Source: Siphonodentalium dalli
Lineage: Eukaryota; Mollusca; Scaphopoda; Gadilida; Siphonodentaliidae
Reading direction: 5' to 3'
NCBI GenBank assembly: GCA_032622095.1
Contig: CP136063.1
Span: 83,863,980 to 83,927,979, forward strand
Length of the DNA stretch: 64,000 nucleotides
The notes beneath the pieces were generated by a model. It did not search any database. It had not been told where the DNA came from and worked only from the letters and a program-made list of their open reading frames with translations. The position numbers and the translations under genes were made by a program. Positions 1 to 11,674 of this stretch are shown here, in pieces (the first letter of the stretch is position 1; each line of letters begins with the position of its first letter).

Positions 1-1
1 G

Positions 2-1039
2 TTCAGATATCGAGGTCAAGAACTCGAGACAGTCAAAGAATTTGTATATTTGGGAGTAACCTTTTTTTACAATGGTAGATTTTGCCAAAATTTGAAAAAA
101 ATAGTTACTATTGGCACAAGAGCAATGTACGGATTACTAAACAAAGTGAGATCTCTCAAGCTTCCAATCGATATCATGTTAAAACTATTTGACTGTATGA
201 TAGTACCCATCCTATTATATGGGAGTGAAATTTGGTGTCACGAAAGGACTCAAATTATTGAATCGCTTCATCTTAAATACTGCAAAATTATAGGATATTT
301 GAAAACAAGTACACCAAATTATATGGTTTACGGCGAATTTGGCAGACACCCTCTGTCCATTGAGATAAAGTGCAGAGCACTATCCTACTGGTCCAAACTA
401 CTATCAAATGAGGGCTCAGAACTTGCCAAAAATATATATGTTCTTGTTAAAGAATTGGACCACAATTCTGATGGCTCATTTAATAGCCCATGGCTATTTT
501 TTATTTCTAACACCCTGAAAGAACTTAACATGGAAAGAGCATGGACAAATCAGTCAGGTTTAACAAAAGCTGAAATTAGAACTATAAAATCAGAGCTTAT
601 TGAGCGACACAAGACAGAACAATTTACTGTAATGCAGAATGCAAACTCATCTAGAGCACGTTTTTATATGAGTATTAAAACGAGACCGGGCATGGGCCGC
701 TATCTGAATTTCTTACCGGCTCACTTAGCAAACATCTTGCTAAAATTTAGAACCGCAAATCTAAAACTGCCTGTCGAATATACAAGATGGAAATCTAAAT
801 CTGTGGATAATTGTGACAAAATCTGTGATATTTGCGGTGATGGCACGGGTGATGAATACCACTTTATTATTATTTGCAAAGAACTACAGGCAATTCGATC
901 AGACTATATCCCGAAATATTACTGGGAGAATCCTACGAAAGAAAAATTCGAAAGACTGTTATCTTTGGAAAATCAACTACTACTGAAAAAAATTAGTATT
1001 TTTATCAAATTGGCATCCAGAAAATTAAAATATGACTGA
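2..1039 (+). mobile_element. 3' part of a non-LTR retrotransposon ORF2 (reverse transcriptase C-terminal region)
   Basis: One reading frame stays open from base 2 at the window edge to a TGA at 1037-1039, about 345 residues, so the element continues to the left. It opens with the end of a reverse transcriptase domain: the VKEFVYLGVTF block after the palm, then a thumb-like region with ILLYGSEIW. Near the C-terminus is a CX2CX8HX4C zinc-knuckle-like motif (CDIC...H....C, about 835-890) followed by a basic tail. This order of blocks is familiar from LINE ORF2 proteins of molluscs and other marine invertebrates; assignment to a clade (CR1/Jockey-like) is inference. The frame is intact over the visible part, so the copy may be fairly young. 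It lies outside the host gene found on the other strand. Confidence 0.85.
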
Positions 1040-1340
1040 GCGATTATTCCAAATTTAAAAACTTGTGATTAGGTACATTATTTATAGTAGCGAATAATTA
1101 TTGCAGTCAAAATATGATGATAATGATATTATAAAGACTTAAATTATAATATAATTATATATATATAAGATATTATAATACATATTATGATATATCTATA
1201 CATTTATCATATTCTATATTAATATATGTATGATTGTGTAACAATTGTTTTTTTGTGACCTATTGTAAATATTGTATATATGTTATAGCATGTTTCGCCT
1301 TAATTGACGACTTTGCATTAAACAATCAATAATGAATGGT
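1040..1340 (+). mobile_element. AT-rich 3' UTR/tail of the LINE
   Basis: Directly after the ORF2 stop comes about 300 bp of very AT-rich sequence with runs of TATAT and TTGTAAATATTGTATAT, ending near TGCATTAAACAATCAATAATGAATGG. Its position and composition fit a LINE 3' UTR. No clean poly(A) tail or target-site duplication was found, so the right boundary is a guess. Confidence 0.45.
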
Positions 1341-2442
1341 GGGTAATATCTTAGTTTGTTCAACATAAGAACAAAAGCAATCCATGTAGGTAATGCTAAT
1401 TCAGCAACGATTCAGTGTGTGAGATTGTTCAAGCGCCCACGTTGGACACCAAAATTGGAGAGGGTGGCTGTAGTTCTCTATAATATATTACAACTGGACA
1501 CTTACCAAAGGCTGATGAGTGAGACTCATGTTTTACAGGGAGGTATTTACTTATTTTTGTGGCGCATGTTGTGACACGAAACACAGCTGACGATATATAC
1601 AGCATCGGTCACTTCATATTTGACAATTGTTTTAAGATGGGGTCCAAAACGGCCAATAAAATCGAAGATTCTCAAACTTACTGACACAAATCTAACCGTG
1701 TTCGTCGTATGAGGATAGTCGAATTGTTCATTACGAAATGCATTCACTGGTGGTCGTCAACAAATTAATGAACTCTAATATCATACGCAGTACACTATGG
1801 CATGTATGCCGCCAAATAGCAATATGTGTTCGATTCGCATGAATCATTGCATTAGTTCCATAACTGCACTTGGATATGGAGGAAGGACTGTTGAAGCGAA
1901 GCGACCATCCATAGCCGTAATTGAAAACCAACCACATACAATCTCGATCATGCACCCAATATATCTCATACACGGTATATATGCTTTCTATAAACTTCTG
2001 TTGTGGGGTCATTTAGCCAGACCAATTTATAAGAATTTCACAGGTTTTATGTAAATATAAATATTATCTCTAAAATATATCCCCATACCTTATCTTTCTC
2101 TTTCCAAAATCTGGTATCCAAACAGCCAAAGTAAATATTGAAGAAGACTAGCAGAAGATTGGACCGGGTCGCCCAGATACACTGTATGTCAAAAGGCACA
2201 GCACTTCAGGATTTCTGGGAACATTTTGGACTACATGTAGCTCTTATATTTCTACCTATCCTGTGGGTATATATTCCTTGTCAAATGAAATAATATGGAA
2301 TCGACTGTGAGAGAGAAAGCATACATTTTTTAACATAAATTTGTCACTTATATACGTAAATGAACGTCAGTGAATCAAACTGATAAGTTAGTATCCAGGC
2401 ACATTTCCCACTGAATGATCTACATGTAGAATCCAACTGATA
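1341..2442. other. no gene seen
   Basis: AT-rich intergenic sequence with only short chance frames. It ends at the A (2442) into which the first Helitron-like element is inserted. Confidence 0.5.
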
Positions 2443-3075
2443 TCTCATATATATTTTGAAGACCTCTGTCTGTCTGTCTGTCTGTTTGTCTGTTTGTCTG
2501 TCATTTATACAAATCTACGATTCTCTACCGATCGGGACGAAACTTGGTACGTGTGTGTAGTTTGACCAGGCGGTGGACGTTGTCGTATTGGCGAGCCCGT
2601 GCGGCGCCCGTGCAGCGCATGCGCAGACGAGATCTCGGAAACGGATGGAGCTTTCGACTTGAAATTTGCTATGTGAATGTATCTTGCCCCGGATACGAAT
2701 TTTATCGGGTCGCCGAGTCCGTGCGACGCCAGCTTCGCGCATGAGCAGACGAGATATCGGAAACGGATGGAGCTGTCGACTTGAAATTTGGTATGTGAAT
2801 GTATCTTGCCCCGGATACGAAATTTTATCGGGTCGCCGAGCCCGTGCGACGCCAGCTTCGCGCATGCGCAGACCAGATCTCGGAAACGGGTAGAGCTATC
2901 GACTTGAAATTTGCTATGTGAATGTATCTTGCCCCGGATACGAATTGTATCGGGTCGCCGAGCCCGTGCGACGCCAGCTTCGCGCATGCGCAGACCAGAT
3001 CTCGGAAACGGGTAGAGCTATCGACTAGAAACTTGGTTTTTGAATAGCCCGGACAACGTCGGGCTCATCGACTAG
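2443..3075 (+). mobile_element. Helitron-like element A1
   Basis: It begins TCTCATATATATTTTGAAG directly after an A and ends in CTAG followed by T, the A|TC...CTAG|T arrangement of Helitron insertions. Eleven bases before the end lies a hairpin, GCCCGGAC-AAC-GTCGGGC, with one bulged base. Behind the 5' end is a (TCTG)n microsatellite (about 2466-2502), then GC-rich tandem units of 122-123 bp: the marker GAT(C/A)TCGG starts at about 2631, 2753, 2876 and 2998. No Rep/helicase is encoded, so the element is non-autonomous. Microsatellite plus core repeats plus 3' hairpin resembles the DINE-1/pearl type of Helitron derivative. Confidence 0.8.
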
Positions 3076-4299
3076 TCTATTATATATTTTGGAAGATCTG
3101 TGTGTGTGGGGGGGGGTGTATGTGAGGGTGTGTGTGTGTGTGTGTGTGTGATCGCGATGAACTCGAAAACGGCCGACCCGATTTCGATGAAACTTGGAAT
3201 GTGGGGGTACTTTCGGCCGTGAACTGGCATAGGCATATTAATTTGTCCGTGCGACGTGACCTTGACCTTCAAAACTCATATATCCGGATCCGGCGTGATT
3301 GTCACCCGATGCAGGGAGGATAACTCTATATTCATACGTCGACGAACGTAAGCAATTTGCAGGCAAATACGAATCGTGTATTTATCCCAAAATTATAACA
3401 TTTACAATATATATTATCAATTTGCAAGCTATTAAGAATCGTGTATCTATCCCAAAATATATCATTTACAATTTCTGATCTATAAATTTTGTTACAGCTG
3501 ATATTCTTAGGTCTATTGTCGATAGATTTATTTTTCGTATATCACACCACGCATAGGCTCAAGTCGTTTACAGTTACCCGAGGGTAAAAGTTCGATAAAT
3601 TATTATCATGTTTATGGTCTGGAATCTCATCCAAGAATCCATTTAGCTGAAATGGCTTCCGTGTACGAATCTACCGGTGGCCCCCAAGCCGTCAATGCCA
3701 ACAACATCGACATTGTTGAATTTTGACGGCGAGAAAATAATTAGTTATAATTAGTTAAAATTTACCACACAATGCTAATTTATCTTTTTTACGTTGAAGC
3801 TTGATAATTAATGAGCGTGTGTATATGAGGCGCGTTTATATACTTGAGTGGAAATCAAATCGGGTAAAACTGGCGGATTTTTACGGACGAAATTTGATAC
3901 ATAGGGTATCTCGGTATCCGCTGGGACGATTTCCCGGGATCCGCTTGGCCGATTTCCACCATTTTTGGGGTGTTGGCATTGGAAAACGGCCAGACGGATT
4001 TTGACGAAATTTGATACTAAGTGGTAATTTTTTCAAGGGAGTGTTTTGGACGGGTCAAATCGTGACCCCGACCTGACCTTGACCTTCAAAATGATCAATT
4101 CGAGGTCAAATCGGGTAAAACCGGATGGATTTCGACGGGTACTTTTGTCGGATACTTTTGTCCGGGCAGTGTTTTGGACGGGTCAAATCGTGACCCCACC
4201 TGACCTTGACCTTCAAAATGGACAATTCAAGGTCAAATCGCGCAATTCGCCGAAAAGCAGAGGGGAAACAGCCCGGACGTAGTCGGGTACACCTGCTAG
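3076..4299 (+). mobile_element. Helitron-like element B1
   Basis: It starts TCTATTATATATTTTGG immediately after the CTAG of A1 and ends with the hairpin CCCGGAC-GTA-GTCGGG, a 12-nt tail and CTAG (4296-4299). A (GT)n/poly-G microsatellite follows the 5' end. The body carries several TGACCTTGACCTT / AAGGTCA blocks also present in element B2. Between about 3318 and 3800 it holds a module absent from B2 but shared with C1, with one copy of the CCGT(C/G)AATGCCAACAAC unit that C1 carries as a 160-bp tandem repeat. No protein is encoded. Confidence 0.78.
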
Positions 4300-4303
4300 T
4301 CTA

Positions 4304-4872
4304 TCTCATATATATTTTGAAGACCTCTGTATGTTTGTTTGTTTGTCTGTCTGTCTGTCTGTCATTTATACAAATCTACGATTCTCGACCGATCGGGACG
4401 AAACTTGGTACGTGTGTGTAGTTTGACCAGGCGGTGAACGTTGTCGTATTGGCGAGCCCGTGCGGCGCCCGCTTCGCGCATGCGCAGGCGAGATCTCGGA
4501 AACGGGTGGAGCTATCGACTTGAAATTTGCTATGTGGATGTATCTTGCCCCGGATGCGAATTTTATCGGGTCGTCGAGCCCGTGCGACGCCAGCTTCGCG
4601 CATGCGCAGACGATATCTCGGAAACTGGTGGAGCTGTCGACTTGAAATTTGGTATGTGAATGTATCTTGCCCCGGATACGAATTTTATTGGGTCGCCGAG
4701 CCCGTGCGACGCCAGCTTCACGCATGCGCAGACGAGATCTCGGAAACGGGTAGAGCGATCGACTTGAAATTTGGTTTTTGAATAGCCCGGACCAGATCTC
4801 GGAAACGGGTGGAGCTATCGACTTGAAATTTGGTTTTTGAATAGCCCGGACAACGTCGGGCTCATCGGCTAG
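4304..4872 (+). mobile_element. Helitron-like element A2
   Basis: A second copy of subfamily A begins TCTCATATATATTTTGAAG after the four bases TCTA that follow B1. It has a (TGTT/TCTG)n microsatellite, GC-rich core units near 4480-4790, the GCCCGGACAACGTCGGGC hairpin and a CTAG end. The units repeat GAGATCTCGGAAACGGGTGG and GCCCCGGAT(A/G)CGAATTTTAT blocks at about 120 bp, with one short unit near 4790. Confidence 0.8.
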
Positions 4873-5378
4873 TCTCATATATATTTTGAAGACCTCTGTC
4901 TGTCTGTTTGTCTGTCTGTCTGTCATTAATACAAATCTACGATTCTCGACCGATCGGGACGAAACTTGGTACGTGTGTGTAGTTTGACCAGGCGGTCGTC
5001 GTTGTCGTATTGGCGAGCCCGTGCGGCGCCCGCTTCGCGCATGCGCAGACGAGATCTCGGAAACGGGTGGAGCTTTCGACTTGAAATTTGCTATGTGAAT
5101 GTACCTTGCCCCGGATACGAATTTTATCGGGTCGCCGAGCCCGTGCGACGCCAGCTTCGCGCATGCGCAGGCGAGATCTCGGAAACGGGTGGAGCTATAT
5201 ATCGACTTGAAATTTGCTATGTGAATGTATCTTGCCCCGGATACGAATTTTATCGGGTCGCCGAGCCAGTGCGACGCCAGCTTCGCGCATGCGCAGACGA
5301 GATCTCGGAAACGGGTAGAGCTATCGACTTGAAATTTGGTTTTTGAATAGCCCGGACAACGTCGGGCTCATCGGCTAG
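4873..5378 (+). mobile_element. Helitron-like element A3
   Basis: It abuts A2: the T after CTAG of A2 is the first base of TCTCATATAT of A3. It has the same (TCTG)n microsatellite, GC-rich core units and the GCCCGGACAACGTCGGGC hairpin 11 nt before CTAG (5375-5378). Apart from unit number it is nearly the same as A2, so the pair is probably recent. Confidence 0.8.
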
Positions 5379-5401
5379 TACTATATATTTTGAGAACTCC
5401 G

Positions 5402-5434
<33 letters not shown>

Positions 5435-6651
5435 ATATATATATATGTGTGTATATATATGTGTGTGGGTAGTTCATAGAATCTAAAACGGCTGTGCGGA
5501 TCGAGCTCAAATTTCGTATATAAGAGTAAAAACCCACGGGGATCGTCCACGTCGCATTTTGGACAAGCTCTGAGCACTCCTTGACCCTTAAAGTGGGACA
5601 TTCGTTTCGATACGATGGGTTTCGCTATCGATTCGCTCGCGATCCCAGATGTGTAACTCTACATTTTTTATATCTGTATATGTATATTTTTATATCCATA
5701 TTCACTTCAAACTGCTAAACCCGTTGAGCCAAAAACTTGCTAATACCTTCCAAAATATAGAATTTACATTTTCTCATATATACATTTCTTGTTACGGCTG
5801 AAAATCTTAGTCTATTTTCGATACATTCATATAAACTAGCTCTAAACTTACACCCCTCAATTCGTGCTAACTCACGCACCTTATATGGCTGCTAAAATTT
5901 AGTAAATACGAGGCACTGTTATACGTCCCAGAATCTGGCGGGACTTCCACTGCCTCAAGCCGTGAATACCAACAACAACGACATTGTTGGACTCGCCAAG
6001 CCGTGAATGTCAACAACAACGACGTGGACGAGAACGCAGCTTATATGGCTGCTAAAATTTAGTAAATACGCGGCACTGTGATACGTCCCAGAATCTGACG
6101 GGACTTTCACTGCCTCAAGCCGTGAATGCCAACAACAACGACATTGTTGGACTCGCCAAGCCGTGAATGCCAACAACAACGACGTTGGCGAGAACGCAGC
6201 TTATATGGCTGCTAAAATTTAGTAAATACGAGGCACTGTGATACGTCCCAGAATCTGACGGGACTTCCACTGCCTCAAGCCGTGAATGCCAACAACAACG
6301 ACATTGTTGGACTCGCCAAGCCGTGAATGCCAACAACAACGACTTTGTTGGCGAGAAAACACACAATGCTATTTTCTCTTTACGGCAATGTGAGAATTTT
6401 CGATTGGCCCCAAGCCGTGAATGCCAACAACAACGACATCGTTGGCATACCTCTTTTAGGGACGGGTATCATAATTCCTCTTGATTAAACAATTTTTCAT
6501 CGGGTCAGGTCTTTCCGCCCGATGTACCTTAAATCTTTTAGGGACGGGTACCATAATTTCTCTTGATTAAAAAGGCACAATTAACTCATTGGAAAGCCAA
6601 AAAAATGTCATGTTTCGGACCAACGCCGCCAGTGGCGGGCTAACCTGCTAG
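5379..6651 (+). mobile_element. Helitron-like element C1
   Basis: Subfamily C opens with CTATATATTTTGAGA and a (TA)n/(TG)n microsatellite (about 5400-5466). A conserved block follows with GAGCTCAAATTTCGTATATAA and AAACCCACGGGGATCGTC. The end is GCCGCC-AGT-GGCGGGC, an 11-nt tail and CTAG (6648-6651). The middle (about 5650-6430) is a module with the 160-bp repeat listed separately. The exact 5' base is uncertain by up to six nucleotides because bases between CTAG and CTATATATTTT vary between copies. Confidence 0.75.
5881..6360 (+). repeat. 160-bp tandem repeat inside Helitron C1
   Basis: The block TTATATGGCTGCTAAAATTT recurs at 5881, 6041 and 6201, a spacing of exactly 160 bp, giving about three units. 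Each unit contains two copies of AAGCCGTGAATGCCAACAAC; the inner CCAACAA...TTGTTGG can form a 7-bp hairpin. Core repeats of about 160 bp are a known property of bivalve pearl-type elements; membership of that family is inference. Confidence 0.85.
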
Positions 6652-7479
6652 TCTACTATATAATTTGAGACTTCCGTATATATGTGTGTATATATGTGTG
6701 TATATATGTGGGTACTTCATAGAATCTAAAACGCGTGGACAAATTGAGCTCAAATTTCGTATATAATGGTAAAAACCCACGGGGATCGTCGACGTCGCAT
6801 TTTGGACAAGCTCTGAGCACCGATTCTCCACTCCCAATCATCAAAATCACCGCAAACGCTACTTCGGGGGTTAAGGCATCAACGATCTTTATATTGACCA
6901 TATACGGAGTTGTTAACGACGAACGCTATTTATTGCAATCGACGTGGCTAAACGACTAGCCCCATGCGCCCGAAATACGGATGCGGGACAACATGCAATT
7001 ATCTCGATTAAAAAGGCCGAATTGATCTAAGAAGCGTTGTTTACAATTCAACGCAACCTTAGTGCTCGAAATATTATGCAGAGAGATTTCACGACGGGAT
7101 TAATTGACTGTCCGCTCTTTTCTGGGACTACGGGGAAGTTTAGGACGGGTACCATGAATATATTCCTAGGAAGGGGGATTTCATCGGGTCAATTTTTCCG
7201 CCAGAAATAAAAAAATCATTTAAAAAATTAATTAAAACAATTTAAAATTAAAAAAATTTAAAAATAAAAAAACAATTAAATTATAAAAAAGTTTAAAAAT
7301 TAAATAAATATTTAAAAATTAAAAAAAACATAAATTAAATTTAAAAAACATTAAATTAATATTAAAAAATTAAAACAAAATAAATATTAAATTTAAAAAA
7401 AAAATAGAAATAAAAAAAAAATAATTTAAAAAATGTCATGTTTCTGACCAACCACGCCAGTGGCGGGCTAATCTGCTAG
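6652..7479 (+). mobile_element. Helitron-like element C2
   Basis: It starts right after CTAG of C1 with TCTACTATATAATTTGAGAC, has a short TATATGTG microsatellite, the conserved GAGCTCAAATTTCGTATATAA block and a long A-rich low-complexity tract (about 7200-7440), and ends CGCCAGTGGCGGGC, 11 nt, CTAG (7476-7479). Short frames inside it are not genes. Confidence 0.75.
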
Positions 7480-7505
7480 TCTATACTATATATTTTGAGA
7501 CTTCC

Positions 7506-7553
<48 letters not shown>

Positions 7554-8668
7554 TTTATAGAATCGAAAACGGCTGGCTCGATTGAGTTCAAACTTCCCAT
7601 CTAAGGGTAAAAACCCACGAACACCGTAGTTGTCGCGTTTTGGAGAAGCTCTGAGCAGCCTTTATCCACTCCCAAATCACCGCAAAGGCACGGCGTGGGT
7701 TAATCAAGTGATTATTTAATGAGCGTTTGTTTTTGACGCATCGCTATAAAGAGCGTCTGTTTACCATTCAACGTTATTAGCATCTGCAGAGAGATATACG
7801 GGAACATTGAGTGTGCTTTCCTATGCGGGGAGATTTATTGGATGCCATAGTACTCTTACAACATCATTGTTATAGTATGTATGACACTTAGGTCAGGGCT
7901 TAGGGGGGTAGTTATAGGCATAATGCTTCTCAGAAATCCCGGTTACAAACCAACACTCACAATTTCGTATTTACGCAAACGTATACGGGAATCTTTCCTA
8001 TTTTTAGAACGCAACACATGATACCAAACAAAATTACGTCGCGTTGGTGATGGCGTTCACGACGGGATTAATTGACTGTCCGCTCTTTGCGAGGATGGGG
8101 TTCACGACGGGTTTAACTTTGCGGGGACTATTGACCATCTCGTAAGGGTGGACAACCTCTGCCAGGGGCTGCTCAATGGCCACGTGCAGGTTAAATAAAA
8201 TCATACCTCTTCTGGGTCTGGGCGTGTATAGACATGAGCGTGTTGTGTTCCTAAGAACGCGGAGCGTGTTGTGTTCCTAAGAACGCGGATCGGGTAAGTT
8301 TTTCCGCCCTAGGTGAGCTCAAACTTCGTATATAAGTGTAAAAACACACGGGGATCGTCGACGTCGCATTGTGTGAAACATTCTTATGTCTGTCGTTCCT
8401 AGGAACGGGGGAATTTTTCATCGGGTCAGTCTTAACCTTCAAACGGGTACCCACAAATTATATATTATTGAAAAACCCAATATTAACTCATTGAAAAACA
8501 CAATCAAAACATAAAACATTGTCATGTTTCTGACCAAGCACGCCAATTCAAAAAAACATAAATTAAATTTAAAAAACATTAAATTAAAATATTAAAAATA
8601 TATAAATAAAAACAAAATAATTCAAAATGTTTCGGACAAACGCCGCCGGTGGCGGGCTAACCTGCTAG
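7480..8668 (+). mobile_element. Helitron-like element C3
   Basis: It has the 5' subfamily C block, a pure (TA)n run (about 7507-7550), GAGTTCAAACTTCCCATCTAA, and a 3' hairpin GCCGCCGGTGGCGGGC with CTAG at 8665-8668. A second copy of the GAGCTCAAACTTCGTATATAA block near 8312 shows that part of a 5' region has been copied inside the element, so it is a mosaic or holds an old nested insertion. Confidence 0.7.
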
Positions 8669-10511
8669 TTTACTATATATTTTGAGACTTCCGTATATAT
8701 ATATATGTGTGTGTTTGTCCTTTATAGACTCGAACACGGCTGGTCAGATTGAGCTCAAACTTCCCATCTAAGGGTTAAAAACCACGGGAATGGTCGTCGC
8801 GGCGTTTTGGAGAAGCTCCGACCATCCGTTCTTCACTCCCAGTCACAAAAAAACGGCATTTCGGGGTTAATCGCGTTGATAGTTAAAGAGCGTTCCTATC
8901 CGCAGTGTAGTTGATAAAGAGCTATATACATGATGCTATATACATCGGAAAGAGAGACATCTTATGGTCATAATGGTGTATAATAATCTAACTTTCATGT
9001 TAAATTACGCATAGAATATTCCGGTTGATTGTCACCAACATCGCTGTTTTTTCTGTTTGTTTACTTAACTGAAAGCCGAACTCAGGTTCCGAAGAACTTC
9101 GGCATTGTCCGGTGTTTGTTCTGAGTATTCTAGTTTCCGTTTCTATATATAGCGCGGGGTTTTCCGAACAAAATAGCGAAAACCGATCGCCGCAAAGACT
9201 GAAGTCCAGTTTCCAATGTGCTTTGAGAACAATTCCCGCACTAAAAACTTAATGACATAATGGAGGATCAGAAAGTAGTTTTGTTGACAATTTTCGCAAG
9301 CAACTTGTCAAAATTGGAGCAAATTAGAACTCTTGTGTCTGACTTGCCATGCGTGTGATTTTCATCCATGTGCATTTTGACTTTTGTGTTGATAAAATAA
9401 TCGGAGAACCGAATCACACAGTTTCGAAATATAGTTCTTCCGTTTTAGTGGGACTTTTCAAACTTAAGGTTAAAAATTTATACAAATTTTGTTTGATTTT
9501 TTGTGTGCTTAACAAGAGCAGTATATTGTTCTGTTCGCTTAGTATATATCTTAATTTCGCTGAAGTCCACCAAATGTGGGAAATGTAGCACCATATTATT
9601 TATTCTAATGGTCGTTGTGTTTACACTGTTTTAAACTTTGAGAGGGTTGTAATTCCCCGTAATTTATTTAATGTATTACATTTATATCTTCAATGTTTCA
9701 TTAATCTATTTATTTTTTATTTTTATTGACACACATATTTACGATTACAATGGAGAATTCATCGTAATTTGCGTTGTCAGTCGAAAATCTACGGAATATT
9801 TTCAACGGAAAATGCCGAACACAGTTCGCGAGGTCAACTGAGTTCGCATACTTTTAAAAATTTGTAAACATTGCGGTAAATGTCTCTTTTCGCATTAAAT
9901 TACCGCTTTCAATTCACAACTGATGTGGGTTTCAGATCAAATAGCATGTCTTCTGCGGAAAATATCCGTTTATTGTCGCAATTGTGATATTTTATTTCAT
10001 ATAATTGTGGTTTTATTTGAGCGGGTCACTAACGCTTAAGTCGTGTCATAAGAATGCATGGGCCAGGAACTCGGACTAAAGACCGGCACCTCCATCCCAA
10101 TATCTTATCCGGTTTTAGTACGAGAAGACTTGGACTATTACCATACATGAGCGTGTTGTGCTATTCTTACGTACTTAGGACTTCCTAGGAACGGGGATCG
10201 GGTCAGTTTTTCCGCCCTTTGTGATCTTCACCTTGAAACGGGTACCCACAAATGATATATATGTGTGTGTCCTTTATAGACTCGAACCGATTGAGCTCAA
10301 ACTTGCTACCTACGGGAAGTGCCATGGACGGGTGACCCCGACCTGACCTTGACCTTGGAAATGATCAATTCATGGTCAAATCGGGTGAAATTGGCGGATT
10401 TCGACGAAATTTTACACCTATGTGCATCATACGTGTCTCGGAAGCTGTTGCAATTGCTTTTTCGAACAAAGCCTTGAGACGAACCACGCCAGTGGCGGGC
10501 TAACCTGCTAG
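8669..10511 (+). mobile_element. Helitron-like element C4, enlarged
   Basis: It starts TTTACTATATATTTTGAGAC after CTAG of C3 and ends CGCCAGTGGCGGGC, 11 nt, CTAG (10508-10511). At 1.84 kb it is the longest array member. About 8990-10040 has no counterpart in the other copies and no recognisable coding sequence; it may be inserted or captured DNA. Near 10250-10420 it contains a subfamily B-type block with GACCTGACCTTGACCTT. Confidence 0.65.
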
Positions 10512-10533
10512 TCTACTATATATTTTGAGACTT

Positions 10534-10602
<69 letters not shown>

Positions 10603-11209
10603 TGTACTTTATATAATCGAAAACGGCTGCACCGATCGAGACCAAACTTCCCATCTAAGGGTAAAAAACCACGGGAATGGTCGTCGCGGCGTTTTAGAGA
10701 AGCTCAGACCACCCGTTCTCCACCCTAAGTCACAAAAAACGGCACTGCGGAGTTAATCGCGTTGATAGTTAAAGAGCGTTCGTATCCCCAGTGTCGTTGA
10801 CAAAGAGCGTCTATATACACGACGAGTATAACTACGGCTCCATTGACCGCCTCGATGCGAAATTTCGTACTTAATTCCGTACTTAGGGCTTCCTAGGAAC
10901 GGGGTACATTTTCATCGGGTCAGTTTTTCCGCCCGATGTGATCTTCACCTTGAAACGGGTTCCCACAAATGATATATATGTGTGTGTCCTTTATAGACTC
11001 GAACCGATTGAGCTCAAGCTTGCTACCTACGGGAAGTGTCATGGACGGGTTAAATTGTGACCCCGACCTGACCTTGACCTTGAAAAAGATCAATTCAAGG
11101 TCAAATCGGTTAAAATTGAAAAACAAAAAATTAAATTAAAAAATTAATTCAAAAAATTAAAATTGTCATGTTTCTGACGATTGCCGCCAGTGGCGGGCTA
11201 ACCTGCTAG
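10512..11209 (+). mobile_element. Helitron-like element C5, last of the array
   Basis: It has the 5' subfamily C block, the longest (TA)n run of the window (about 10539-10600), the GACCAAACTTCCCATCTAAGG block, a B-type GACCTGACCTTGACCTTG block (about 11040-11120) also present in C4, and the end GCCGCCAGTGGCGGGC, 11 nt, CTAG (11206-11209) before T. It stops 247 bp from the host gene's stop codon. Confidence 0.75.
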
Positions 11210-11456
11210 TAACTTTATATTTCAGCAACGTTAATCGAATTCTTTCAGAAAACAAATTTTCCAGTTTTACTGGAACGAATTTTCGCCGACAAACAGCAGT
11301 GATTACTAATTGAGAGTTTGACTTGTATATAAGAATAAAGTTGATTGCCGTCAATTTGGAAATATTTTTTAAAGTTATAAACCTTCAAAAGATAAAATTT
11401 TGTTGCATCCTTCAGCAATCTGGTCTAATATTACTATCATGCATATACAGTTTTCC
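11210..11456 (-). other. probable 3' UTR of the CTLD gene
   Basis: This stretch lies between the stop codon of the minus-strand gene and the Helitron array. Read on the minus strand it has no AATAAA; variants AGTAAA (near 11266) and TATAAA (near 11213) occur. Either one serves as polyadenylation signal or the transcript runs into the Helitron array. Confidence 0.35.
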
Positions 11457-11674
11457 TTAAATGTCGATCTGACAGAGGGAGCACATGATGTAGTCGCATT
11501 GCTGACCACACATGCCTTGGCCTTGGTTGTTGCTACTGTAGAGACACATATATAAACACTGCTGATCCCCTCCACTCGGTTCGCCTATAGCCCACAAAGA
11601 GAACGCCAACGGCATCCCGTTTGAGTATTTCCACGAGCCTGCAATTTCGGATCCATCTAGCCAGGTGCCAATGC
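11457..11674 (-). CDS. exon 5: C-terminal half of the CTLD and stop codon
   Basis: The acceptor is TGATTATATTTTAG before GCATTGG; the first two bases complete AGC (Ser280) with exon 4. The 71 residues run to TAA at 11459-11457. They contain TWLDGS (the WIGL-like strand), W.YSNG.PL, W..GEPSGGDQQCLYM and the closing CDYIMCSLC. The usual calcium/sugar motifs EPN or QPD and WND are not present as such: EPS stands at the EPN place and no WND is seen. Canonical mannose- or galactose-type binding is therefore doubtful. Confidence 0.85.

Noticed and set aside
2505-5346. Overlapping frames of 60-190 codons rich in Arg/Ala/His (such as repeats of VSCPGYEFYRVAEPVRRQL)
   Set aside because: They are translations of the GC-rich 122-bp Helitron core; several frames are open at once because the unit is repeated, with no domain or conserved start.
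5955-6366. Minus frames with repeated LLAFTAWRVQQCRCCWHSRLEAV
   Set aside because: They arise from the 160-bp tandem repeat inside Helitron C1.
5400-10600. (TA)n tracts considered as promoter TATA elements
   Set aside because: They are the microsatellite of Helitron subfamily C, always just behind its 5' end.
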